Shown here: one piece after another, positions 14,208-20,967 of the stretch | How positions within the stretch are numbered: the first letter of the stretch is position 1 | Layout: every line of letters begins with the position of its first letter | IMG/VR virus record: IMGVR_UViG_3300017971_000782 | Span: 1 to 22,970 of that record | Origin: a virus | Strand: one strand, 5' to 3' | DNA: 22,970 nt | Made by a program: the position numbers and the translations under genes | Notes under the pieces: model-generated | The model's database searches: none | What the model was told of the DNA's origin: nothing | What the model saw: only the letters and a program-made list of their open reading frames with translations

Positions 14208-15537
14208 GCAACCCAGCGAGCGGCCGAGCACTGATCTGAATTGGTGTGAAGGAGGAACGCCAAACCAAGTAACAGAGCCGAGCGCCAAACGCGCGGCTGG
14301 CTGGTATGAAGGCTCAGCGCCTGGCGCTGGAGACGCTGATAAGCATCCGGCAGGCTTTGAGAATTGGCTCAACAGAGAGCATGGCCGGCACTTTGATCAC
14401 CTGGAGGCCATTAGCCCGCGTCAGTTTGAGGATCTTGTTGATCTCTGGGATGTCACTGAGGTGCCAGCGGTTGGCGATCTTGTGCGCATTGTGCCGCCGT
14501 CAGGCACGTTGCGCGGCCGAGTTGCGCCATATTGGTCTCAGACCACAACGGCAACAGGCGGTGGAATCATTGGCACACCATGCACAGACAATGAGCGGAT
14601 TTACTATCGCTCAGGCACTCTCACTCAGAGTGTTGTTGCTGCCAGTCTTGCTGATGGCTCTGAGCTTTGGGAGCAAACGCCAGGCAACACAATCAGAGGC
14701 CTTTGCTGTGATGGGGCATACATTTATTGGTCACGTCAATCAGTGTCTGGCCTTGAGCAAAGAGTGAAATCAACAGGAGCCTCAAGCGCCAGCGGCGGCA
14801 CGACTGCAGGAGCTGACGCGCTGGCATCAAATGGTGCCTATGTTGTTGGAGTTGAGGGATCAGGCGGCGGCGGCGCTGGCGTTGTCACCTTCTGGCAAGT
14901 CAGCGCAGCCTCAGTGACTCAAACCGGTACCGTTTCAACTGGCTCGGCTGCGCTGGCTGCCTCAGCGATCGATGATGTGCAGTGCTACGTTGGAGGCACT
15001 CGCTCAGGAACCACAGATCTCTGGGCATACACTCTCAGCACAAGAGCCAGCGCTTGGACTGCTCAATTGAGCACTGCGGCGGCCCCCACCGTCAACTCAA
15101 TCTGCACTGATGGTGATGTGGTCTACGTTGGCACTGACCGCGTTGCCACCGCCTCAGGCTTTGCCAATGTCTTTGCGGTTGAGCGGCTCACAGGCCGCGT
15201 GATGTGGGAGCTTGACGTAGGAGCAACCGTTAACGTTGACCACGTTGAGGTTGATGATCGGTATCTCTATGTGGTCACTGATGCCTTTGGCCTGTTTGTC
15301 TTCAAGCTGCGCCATGCGGCACCTATCCCACCGCTGATCCTCACCGGGCCTGGCACCTGGAATGACATTTGCGTTGATGGGATCAGCGTGATTGGCGGTG
15401 ATGGATCGTCACCCAATGAAGACTTGCGCCGCGCTTGGATCGGCGGCGCCTCACGTCTTTTCCAAAGGGTTGCCGGCAATGATGTTGAGCGGCGGCCGTT
15501 TTTTACTCAAAACATCCCAATTGATGGGAGGGTCTGA
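14200..15537 (+). CDS. Tail fibre-like protein with a PQQ-type beta-propeller
   Basis: 445 residues from ATG 14200; an in-frame ATG at 14191 inside the previous gene is less likely. Residues 1-90 form a tail-attachment-like region with P/W/G-rich spacing (STDLNWCEGGTPNQVTEPSAKRAAGWYEGSAPG, then HPAGFENWLN), a layout common in baseplate-linked fibres. Residues about 125-430 contain repeated blades of the kind GLCCDGAYIYW, SICTDGDVVYVGTD, VEVDDRYLYVVTDAFG, and DICVDGISVIGGDG, each followed by A/S-x-DGxxLWE-like strands. This fits a PQQ/WD-like beta-propeller. It is the first gene after the wedge and probably builds or tips a short fibre. The propeller fold is inferred from the repeats. Confidence 0.65.
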   Translation: MSEQPSERPSTDLNWCEGGTPNQVTEPSAKRAAGWYEGSAPGAGDADKHPAGFENWLNREHGRHFDHLEAISPRQFEDLVDLWDVTEVPAVGDLVRIVPPSGTLRGRVAPYWSQTTTATGGGIIGTPCTDNERIYYRSGTLTQSVVAASLADGSELWEQTPGNTIRGLCCDGAYIYWSRQSVSGLEQRVKSTGASSASGGTTAGADALASNGAYVVGVEGSGGGGAGVVTFWQVSAASVTQTGTVSTGSAALAASAIDDVQCYVGGTRSGTTDLWAYTLSTRASAWTAQLSTAAAPTVNSICTDGDVVYVGTDRVATASGFANVFAVERLTGRVMWELDVGATVNVDHVEVDDRYLYVVTDAFGLFVFKLRHAAPIPPLILTGPGTWNDICVDGISVIGGDGSSPNEDLRRAWIGGASRLFQRVAGNDVERRPFFTQNIPIDGRV

Positions 15538-15539
15538 TC

Positions 15540-16229
15540 ATGTCCATTGCAACACCAATCACCATTCTGGCCACTCCCACCGCCATTCTGAGCGGCAGTT
15601 CTCAGGCAACCGGCCGGCCGCCGCTTTTGCTCAATCTCTCCGATGAGACGATCACGCTGACTTGGCAGCCGTCCGGAGATACGTTTGACCTTGGGCCAGG
15701 CGAGTTGATTGAGGTGCCATCTCAAGCCCAAGTCACTGGCACCTCATCCAGTGGCACCGCTCAACTCCAGGTACTCAGGAGCCTCAGGCCGCTTGCCGCT
15801 GGAGGTGCTCTCAAGGCAAGCTTTGATGAGTCAACTGGCTCTCTCCAGGTTACCAGGCTCAATCCTGAATGGGGGCATACTGGCCCGTTGCAGTATTCTG
15901 ACTCAGCCTTGGGTGATGGCACCTACTATGAATACTTTGACCTTGAGGGATACGACCGGTTTTCGGTTGGCGTTGAGGATACGCCAGGCGTTGCCGGCAC
16001 AAACACGTATACCGTTGAGGCCGCCGCCAAGAATGATGGCACCCAGCAAGAGTCAAGCACGTATTTTGACGTGACTCAGACGCTCTTTGGTGTTGCCAAC
16101 CTGACAACCTCTGGTCTTTTTCCCTGTACTGTCTCGGTTGCCTTCAAGCACGTGAGAGTCAAGGTTGTGCGCTCTGCTGATGGAGGCAACACTGACGGCG
16201 CATACCTCCTTGACATCCAAAGGAGCTGA
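15540..16229 (+). CDS. Probable virion protein, two beta domains, function unknown
   Basis: 229 residues. Residues 1-90 are Ser/Thr/Pro-rich with short strands (PITILATPTAILSGSSQ, LIEVPSQAQVTGTSSSGTAQLQV). Residues 125-229 look like one compact beta-sandwich (YYEYFDLEGYDRFSVGVEDT, TNTYTVEAAAKNDG, SSTYFDVTQTLFG, FKHVRVKVVRS, ending LLDIQRS). I do not recognise a family with confidence. It starts 2 bases after the propeller gene stop (TGATCATG). It stands among fibre genes, so a surface or fibre-associated role is likely. It could also be a decoration protein. Confidence 0.6.
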   Translation: MSIATPITILATPTAILSGSSQATGRPPLLLNLSDETITLTWQPSGDTFDLGPGELIEVPSQAQVTGTSSSGTAQLQVLRSLRPLAAGGALKASFDESTGSLQVTRLNPEWGHTGPLQYSDSALGDGTYYEYFDLEGYDRFSVGVEDTPGVAGTNTYTVEAAAKNDGTQQESSTYFDVTQTLFGVANLTTSGLFPCTVSVAFKHVRVKVVRSADGGNTDGAYLLDIQRS

Positions 16230-16234
16230 GCACC

Positions 16235-16807
16235 ATGAGCCGCAAGCCAAGGCCAGCACACTGGCCCACCATCATAGACAGCCTCACCGGGGCAAACGTG
16301 ATGGTTAGCTATGCTCACTATGAGATACATAGTGGGTGTAGCTTTGTTCTAGGCGCCACATCAACGCCAGCTTCTGGCGCAGCATTGGTGCTTGCCTTCA
16401 AGGTTGGCATCGAGCCTGCTCATATGTTTGCCCGTTGGGCATCAGAGGCACAAGCAACATTTGAGGTGCTTGAGGGTGTATTGTGGACAACCAACACCGG
16501 ATCTCTAGTGCCGATCTATTGCCGCAATCGACAGAACCAAGGAACGCCAGGACTAGAAGAAGACAAGACGGCAACGCCAGCATTCACTGCAACAGGCAAC
16601 GCACTTAAAGATCCATCTGGATTGAGTGGTGGTATTGTGCTCAACACTCAGACAACTTGGGCCAACAAGTTGACTGAAGGAGGCGGCGAGAGAGGGATCC
16701 ACGAATTTATACTGAACCCAGGCGAGGCCTACGCATATAGAGTGACAAACAATGACACTTCATCAAGAGGTGTTGAGCTTGAGCTTGATTTTTATGAGGC
16801 ATCATGA
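16235..16807 (+). CDS. Conserved-looking phage structural protein of unknown function, unusual composition
   Basis: 190 residues. The N-terminal half has HYEIHSGCSFVLGATSTP, AHMFARWASEAQATFEVLEGVLW and PIYCRNRQNQGTPG; the C-terminal half has an EDKTATPAFTATGNAL stretch, GGIVLNTQTTWANKL, and ends in NPGEAYAYRVTNND...LELDFYEAS. I believe similar proteins of unknown role occur in many environmental phages, but I cannot verify this here. Base use stands out: three 60-base lines counted by hand give 90/180 = 50% G+C, while a line of the upstream neighbour counts 60%. Arg AGA is used here but is rare nearby. RBS is weak (GGAGC 12-13 bases before the ATG). The gene overlaps the next by 4 bases. Confidence 0.65.
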   Translation: MSRKPRPAHWPTIIDSLTGANVMVSYAHYEIHSGCSFVLGATSTPASGAALVLAFKVGIEPAHMFARWASEAQATFEVLEGVLWTTNTGSLVPIYCRNRQNQGTPGLEEDKTATPAFTATGNALKDPSGLSGGIVLNTQTTWANKLTEGGGERGIHEFILNPGEAYAYRVTNNDTSSRGVELELDFYEAS

Positions 16808-17088
16808 GCAAATATGAGGACATTGCCCCGAACGTATCCAAGGTGATTGATCAGGCCTCTTTCACGGCCGATTTCCCACCGCCGCCTGAGCCAGAGCCTG
16901 AGCCTCCAGCGCCAGCGGCCGCGCTAGCACTGCAGCTGTATCAGCGCATCAGGGATGGCATCAAAGAACGCTCTGTGCCTCACTTTGAGATTGCCAGAGA
17001 TCTTGGCATTCCTGTCAGGTGGGTGCGTGTTTTCCACAGGGAGATTCAGCGCGCGTTGGCTCTCTTGGAGGCCAGTCGTGAGCAGTGA
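16804..17088 (+). CDS. Small protein with Pro-rich linker and HTH-like C-terminus
   Basis: 94 residues. After a short acidic start (MSKYEDIAPNVSK) comes a linker of Pro/Glu/Ala (residues 25-42, PPPPEPEPEPPAPA). The last 50 residues are helical and contain HFEIARDLGIPVRWVRVFHREIQ. The helix-turn-helix spacing (a helix, DLGIP turn, then a second helix with VRWVRVF) is suggestive of a DNA- or protein-binding unit, though it may just be a helical pair. It is coupled to the previous gene (ATGA) and overlaps the start of the fibre gene at 17078. Such small genes next to fibres can be assembly chaperones. No family was recognised. Confidence 0.5.
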   Translation: MSKYEDIAPNVSKVIDQASFTADFPPPPEPEPEPPAPAAALALQLYQRIRDGIKERSVPHFEIARDLGIPVRWVRVFHREIQRALALLEASREQ

Positions 17089-18808
17089 TCTCCCCATCAC
17101 TGCTCAGCCAGTGCTTGACCTGCGTTTCTTCCTGCGAACTTTGCGTGACTATTCTGGCAATGGGAATCACGCCAGTGTTGCCGGCTCTCGGCCATACTGG
17201 CAAAGCATTGGCCAAGTGGATGCGCTCGGGTTCCTGGCAACTGGCCGGCTGACCGTTGCCGACTCGCCTGAGCTTCAAGGGACATCAGGCACGGTGCTTC
17301 TTGCTGGCCAGTGGCTCAAGAATGCCGTTGATGCAATCATGTTTTCAAAGCGTGATGCTGGCGGCACTCAGTTTGAACTGGGCACTAGTTCCATTGCCGG
17401 ATCGCTCAGCCTCTATGATGGCTCAGCCGTCAGAACAGCCGCGATTGACTACCCAGGCGCCAGGACACTGGCAATCACCTGGAACAGTGGGGAGGCTGCC
17501 AAGGCCTACAAAGACGGATCCTTTGTGGCTGACTTCTCTGGAGTCTCAACAATCACTGTCAATGATGCGCCGCTCATCGTCGGTAATTTCTATGACGGTT
17601 CGCTCCCCCATCCTAATCAGGTTTCATGGGTTTGCTTTTTTCCAGAGGTGCTGAGCGCTGATGAGTTGGCGGCGCTCCATGCGTGGTGGCTCAACAAGCA
17701 CACAGCCGATCTGAGATGGCCAGGGATGGGTTATCGCTATCCGCGCGGCCGGATCAATATCGTTGCTGATGGAGACATGGAGGCAGAAGGTGTTTCTTCG
17801 TGGGCTGCACTTGGCGGCGCGCTTCTGACAAAGAGCACTTCCAATCCATATCAGGGAGCTCAGTCGTTACAGGTAGAAAAAACCACCGCATCAAATCCGT
17901 ATGCACGTCAAACATGCCTCACCCTGGGGAAGCGTTATGACATCACGGGGAGAGCATGGAGCGATGGCAATGCCACCCCATATCTATATTGCGGAGGTGC
18001 AAGCGCTGATTGGATCGGCACCACCGATCCAGGATGGCAAGTGATTTCCATTGAAAACGTCAAGGCCGATGGCGCGTTCCTTGCTCTACAAGCTGTTGGC
18101 GGCGCGGTCGGATCATACTGCCGATTTGATGACATCATCATCTCAGAGATCAACGCACCATATGAGCCAGAGGCTCCAGAGCCACTCTTTGTTGACAACC
18201 TCCAGACAGCGCGGCCTAGCATTGCCAATGAAGGTGGCTCGCGCGGCCAGGCACTGGCAGCAACAGACTACTTGACCAGCGATTCAACAGGCCGCTGGAG
18301 TCTTGATGAGGAGAGCAACGGCCGCCGCGTCTTGCGCTCTACACTAACCAGCAACATTCACCGCCGCTCTCTTGTGGCGCTTGATGCAACTTGGATCGCT
18401 CAACTCAAAAAATCCGGAGACAGTAGCACTGTCTACTGGATGCCCATCGCGACGATCCCAGGCTCATACATTGAGAGCGGCCAAGATGGCTATCTTGTCA
18501 TTCTGAATAGTTCTGAACAGATTGTGCTTTACCGCGTGACCAATGGCGGCCTTGCTACTCTCTATACCTCTCCAACGGCATACATTGATCCGACCGGTGA
18601 ATATGAAATCAAGCTACAGCGCAGTGCTGCCGGTGTTTTCTCTTTGTGGATTCGCGGCGGTTCGTTTGCCGCCTGGACACTTGCAGAGGTGCTCACTGGA
18701 GCAAACCCAGTGACTGATGCTGTTCATCAGACCTCAAAATACTCAACATTCACGATCCAGACCTCAGGCCATCTGGCCGCCGATCGTGTGTTCGAAGGCC
18801 TTGTGTAG
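17078..18808 (+). CDS. Fibre-like host-recognition protein with a LamG-type lectin domain
   Basis: 576 residues. The GTG at 17078 is chosen because TTGGAGG lies 6 bases before it and it overlaps the previous stop; an earlier ATG at 16955 falls inside that gene and adds a poorly credible leader. Residues about 10-210 form a concanavalin/LamG-like domain: VLDLRFFL, DYSGNGNHAS, TLAITWNSGEAAKAYKDGSFV, IVGNFYDGS, FFPEVLSADELAALHAWW. Residues 227-358 resemble a carbohydrate-binding beta-sandwich (NIVADGDMEAEGVSSW, QGAQSLQVEK, CRFDDIIISEI). Residues 370-576 form a third, Ser/Thr-rich beta part. The protein probably binds a host surface glycan. There is no visible N-terminal tail-attachment segment, which is odd for a true fibre. 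Confidence 0.7.
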   Translation: MSSDLPITAQPVLDLRFFLRTLRDYSGNGNHASVAGSRPYWQSIGQVDALGFLATGRLTVADSPELQGTSGTVLLAGQWLKNAVDAIMFSKRDAGGTQFELGTSSIAGSLSLYDGSAVRTAAIDYPGARTLAITWNSGEAAKAYKDGSFVADFSGVSTITVNDAPLIVGNFYDGSLPHPNQVSWVCFFPEVLSADELAALHAWWLNKHTADLRWPGMGYRYPRGRINIVADGDMEAEGVSSWAALGGALLTKSTSNPYQGAQSLQVEKTTASNPYARQTCLTLGKRYDITGRAWSDGNATPYLYCGGASADWIGTTDPGWQVISIENVKADGAFLALQAVGGAVGSYCRFDDIIISEINAPYEPEAPEPLFVDNLQTARPSIANEGGSRGQALAATDYLTSDSTGRWSLDEESNGRRVLRSTLTSNIHRRSLVALDATWIAQLKKSGDSSTVYWMPIATIPGSYIESGQDGYLVILNSSEQIVLYRVTNGGLATLYTSPTAYIDPTGEYEIKLQRSAAGVFSLWIRGGSFAAWTLAEVLTGANPVTDAVHQTSKYSTFTIQTSGHLAADRVFEGLV

Positions 18809-18822
18809 GAGAAAGGATTCTC

Positions 18823-19725
18823 ATGCCTGGATTACCCAAGACTCGTGATGGTTGTGCCGCTCTCGTGGTGGCCATGGCGCTGGCTGGCCTTGGCGCATGG
18901 CAGGCCACTGGCGGCAATTGGACTGCAACAGTTATTGCAGTGCTTGGAGTGCTCGGCACTTCGCTTGGAGTGGCCGTCAAGCTTGGCCCACGTGGGCCAG
19001 CTGCCTTGCTCGCGCTCATGATGCTCTCCAGCCTGGCGGCTTGCGGCTCTCCATATGCCACCGCCAAGCGCTCAACCTTTGCAGTCATGCAGGCCACTCA
19101 GACGGCCGGAGATGGCCTGGGGGGCCTGGCCAAGGTGGGCCATGAGAAGTGCTTGGCCAAGCACGGCCGGCTGAATGAGGCTTACAAGTCATGCGTTAGC
19201 CCGTGGCTCGGCCGCCTGAGCGCCTGGCAGACCTATGGCAGGCCAACGGCAAGAACAAAGGTTGCGGCTCTCTATGGCGCGGTGAGGCTCGCTGATGCTG
19301 CAGGAGGCAAAGGCAAAAAGCTTGACTGGATGGCTCTGTTCAAGGCTGCAGGCTGCGTAGTGGTGCGCAGTCTCAAAGAGTGGGGGCACCTCCTGCCGGA
19401 TCAGGCCGCTGGCGTGCTCCAGTTGCTCACAGGCGTTGAGCCTATGGCATGCGCTCCAGCTCCAGCAAAGGCGCTCACCGCCAAGCCTGGCGCTGGCGGC
19501 CTCACCAAATCAGCAGGAGTTGTGCCAGCGGTTGCCGCTGGTCTCGGCATTGCCCTTGAGGTGCTGGCCTGGATTCGCAAGACGCTGGCCGATCCAGCTG
19601 ATGAACTATTCAAGGCCGTTGATGAGTGGCTCAAGAAGACTCCCAAAGACACAACGGATGAGGCACTCAAGCTCATCAATGACAACCTCCCACGGCCGCC
19701 GCGTGATGTGCCAGCGCGGCCGTGA
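18823..19725 (+). CDS. Membrane protein with an internal lipobox, lysis region
   Basis: 300 residues. Residues 11-28 and 32-52 are hydrophobic membrane-like segments. A third hydrophobic run (58-73) ends in LSSLAACGS, a textbook lipobox with Cys74. After it comes a soluble part (residues about 80-200, with KCLAKHGRLNEAYKSCV and WQTYGRPTARTKVAALYGAVRLADAA) and an amphipathic C-terminal stretch with a hydrophobic segment near 231-250. A lipobox normally sits at the very N-terminus, so either the protein is multi-spanning, or a shorter lipoprotein is made from an internal start (GTG at 18970, giving a basic-hydrophobic signal; its Shine-Dalgarno is poor). The gene has a 14-base gap and an AAAGGA before the ATG. 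It opens the lysis region, so a holin/outer-membrane lysis role is possible. Confidence 0.6.
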   Translation: MPGLPKTRDGCAALVVAMALAGLGAWQATGGNWTATVIAVLGVLGTSLGVAVKLGPRGPAALLALMMLSSLAACGSPYATAKRSTFAVMQATQTAGDGLGGLAKVGHEKCLAKHGRLNEAYKSCVSPWLGRLSAWQTYGRPTARTKVAALYGAVRLADAAGGKGKKLDWMALFKAAGCVVVRSLKEWGHLLPDQAAGVLQLLTGVEPMACAPAPAKALTAKPGAGGLTKSAGVVPAVAAGLGIALEVLAWIRKTLADPADELFKAVDEWLKKTPKDTTDEALKLINDNLPRPPRDVPARP

Positions 19726-19837
19726 AATCTGCAGCCGGATCGCCTTGACGGCGGCGGCGCTTGGGATCGTGGTGGTGATCGGTCTGACTTACTGGCTCCC
19801 AGGAGCCCCCAGCTTAGAAGGAGAGCTCCATGAGTGA
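19706..19837 (+). CDS. 43-residue single-TM protein, candidate lysis accessory
   Basis: A short frame overlapping the end of the lipobox gene. It begins with basic residues (MCQRGREICSR), then a membrane segment (IALTAAALGIVVVIGLTYW), then a short acidic tail. The positive N-terminus followed by one TM suggests an N-in, C-out membrane protein. The stop overlaps the next ATG by 8 bases. It has no clear Shine-Dalgarno and could be translated by coupling. It may be a small holin-like or spanin-like protein, but it is too short to be sure. A GTG at 19703 is an alternative start. Confidence 0.5.
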   Translation: MCQRGREICSRIALTAAALGIVVVIGLTYWLPGAPSLEGELHE

Positions 19838-20036
19838 TGCCATGATCCTTGGATTGATGACCCTTGGCTTTTCCGTGATCTCTGTCACTGTGGCCGCAAC
19901 GTGGTATCTTGGCCGAGCCATCGGCAAGGCCTACGGTCATGCTGAGTTGCAGGTCAAAGAGCACACAAAGCGTTGTCGCCACTATGCTCCAGGCCCGGAT
20001 TACGGCCATGGGTTGGCCAAGAAGGAGACACCATGA
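19830..20036 (+). CDS. 68-residue single-TM protein, candidate holin/lysis protein
   Basis: The start has a good Shine-Dalgarno (AAGGAGAG about 7 bases before the ATG). Residues 5-30 are one hydrophobic segment (LGLMTLGFSVISVTVAATWYLG). Residues 31-68 form a charged, His/Lys-rich tail (KEHTKRCRHYAPGPDYGHG). It lies directly before the lysin and shares an ATGA with its start. One-TM holins and inner-membrane spanin subunits have this size and position. Topology is uncertain: there is no basic residue before the TM, but several after it. Confidence 0.55.
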   Translation: MSDAMILGLMTLGFSVISVTVAATWYLGRAIGKAYGHAELQVKEHTKRCRHYAPGPDYGHGLAKKETP

Positions 20037-20842
20037 GCAACGAAGACAAAACAGAGCCGGCAGAGCCGGCCGCCAGCGAAGCACCAAAGGCGCCAGCCAC
20101 AAAGACGCGCAAGCGAAAGAAGACCAAAGGGCCAGCGCTGCAGGTTGTGCCAATGCGCCGCGGCCTTGCTTGCGATTCTGCCACCGCTCCAACGCGAAAA
20201 CAGGCTGAGGCCGTCTATGATGCAGGGTTCCGCACCTGGTTTCGGTACGTTGATCGCGTGCTCGCGGATCCGGACAAAGACAAGCGATGGCCTATCAACC
20301 TGACGCGGCCAGAGCTGGCGATGCTTCTTGATGTCGGCTTTGATGTTGGGTTGGTTCAATACTACTCAACCGGATACGAGTCTCAGGAGCGCGGCGCGCG
20401 GCTCTGTGGCGCCTATGGTGAGCAACTCGGCTCCATTGCCTCAGCCAACGCCAGGCGGCTTGGAGTGCCTCAAGGCGTGACGATCTTCTGTGATGCTGAG
20501 GACTGGATCAGGCTGCCAAGCAAGCTGCATGGTTTCCAGTATCTCAACCGCTGGAGCGCGGCAAACGTTGCCGCTGGCGATGAGCCAGGCCTGTACTACG
20601 GTGCGAACATGGGCAATGAGCGCGCTGAATTCTTCACAGGCGCTGACCTCTATGGGTTGCCTCGGTTCCGGGCCTACTGGAAGTCAATGGGGTATTGCCC
20701 ACACATGCCGCGCCGCGGGCCAACCATGGTTCAAGCGCCGCCAGTCAAGGTTGCTGGTCTGGAGCTTGACCCGAACGTCATCACGCTTGACGGCAAGTGG
20801 CTTAGCAGTCGTTATCGGTTCAAGGTCATTCGGGCCGCTTGA
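20033..20842 (+). CDS. Putative lysin, DUF1906/Rv2525c-like glycoside hydrolase-type domain
   Basis: 269 residues from ATG 20033, which has GAAGGAG upstream and an ATGA overlap with the previous stop. Residues 1-40 are a charged, Pro/Lys-rich linker (TKTRKRKKTKGP), not a signal peptide. Residues 43-255 match the DUF1906 pattern: RRGLACDSATAPTRKQAEAVYDAGFRTWFRY, GFDVGLVQYYSTGY, GARLCGAYGEQLGSIASANA, VTIFCDAEDW (Asp154, Glu156 and Asp157 near the putative active site), GLYYGANMG, and FRAYWKSMG. The domain relates to GH25-like hydrolases thought to cut peptidoglycan. It sits between small membrane proteins and a second wall enzyme. Without a signal it would need a holin to leave the cytoplasm. 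Activity is not proven for this family in phages. Confidence 0.65.
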   Translation: MSNEDKTEPAEPAASEAPKAPATKTRKRKKTKGPALQVVPMRRGLACDSATAPTRKQAEAVYDAGFRTWFRYVDRVLADPDKDKRWPINLTRPELAMLLDVGFDVGLVQYYSTGYESQERGARLCGAYGEQLGSIASANARRLGVPQGVTIFCDAEDWIRLPSKLHGFQYLNRWSAANVAAGDEPGLYYGANMGNERAEFFTGADLYGLPRFRAYWKSMGYCPHMPRRGPTMVQAPPVKVAGLELDPNVITLDGKWLSSRYRFKVIRAA

Positions 20843-20867
20843 CATCCTCTCCAGTTTTCCTGATACT
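20839..20867 (+). promoter_or_regulatory. Near-consensus sigma70 promoter overlapping the lysin stop
   Basis: TTGACA at 20839-20844 (a perfect -35, overlapping the TGA stop), a 17-base spacer, and GATACT at 20862-20867 (4 of 6 -10 positions). This is the best promoter match I found in the window. Predicted +1 is near 20874. Read on the + strand it drives a transcript into the terminator at 20918-20949. Confidence 0.6.
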
Positions 20868-20873
20868 CAACCT

Positions 20874-20949
20874 CACCTGCTTTCTCTTGCCGCCTGGTCA
20901 GCGGCGCCCCAGTGCCTGCCCCCCAGGTTGATACCTGGGGGGCTTTTTT
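20874..20949 (+). ncRNA. Predicted small RNA, about 75 nt, between the two wall-enzyme genes
   Basis: Bounded by the promoter at 20839-20867 and the terminator at 20918-20949. There is no credible ORF inside. A 5-bp stem (GCCGC 20889-20893 with GCGGC 20901-20905, loop CTGGTCA) precedes the terminator stem. A promoter and terminator so close together is the layout of an sRNA, or of a terminated leader like the lambda pR' 6S RNA. Start and end sites are predictions; the exact +1 is unknown. Confidence 0.45.
20918..20949 (+). terminator. Strong intrinsic terminator upstream of the transglycosylase gene
   Basis: GCCCCCCAGGT (20918-20928) pairs fully with ACCTGGGGGGC (20933-20943) around a 4-base loop TGAT, followed by six T's (20944-20949). 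This 11-bp GC-rich stem plus T-run is a near-ideal rho-independent terminator. It is oriented for + strand transcription, ends the late transcript or the predicted sRNA, and leaves 18 bases before the next ATG. Confidence 0.85.
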
Positions 20950-20967
20950 ACATCAAGGAGCCCAACC

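Noticed and set aside
19401-20192. 263-codon - strand frame opposite the lysis genes
   Set aside because: It covers three well-supported + strand genes and has Trp/Arg/Leu-rich shadow composition with no motif.
20843-20967. CRISPR, tRNA or attachment site in the intergenic region
   Set aside because: No repeated spacer pattern, no cloverleaf and no direct repeat were seen. The region is fully explained by a promoter and a terminator.
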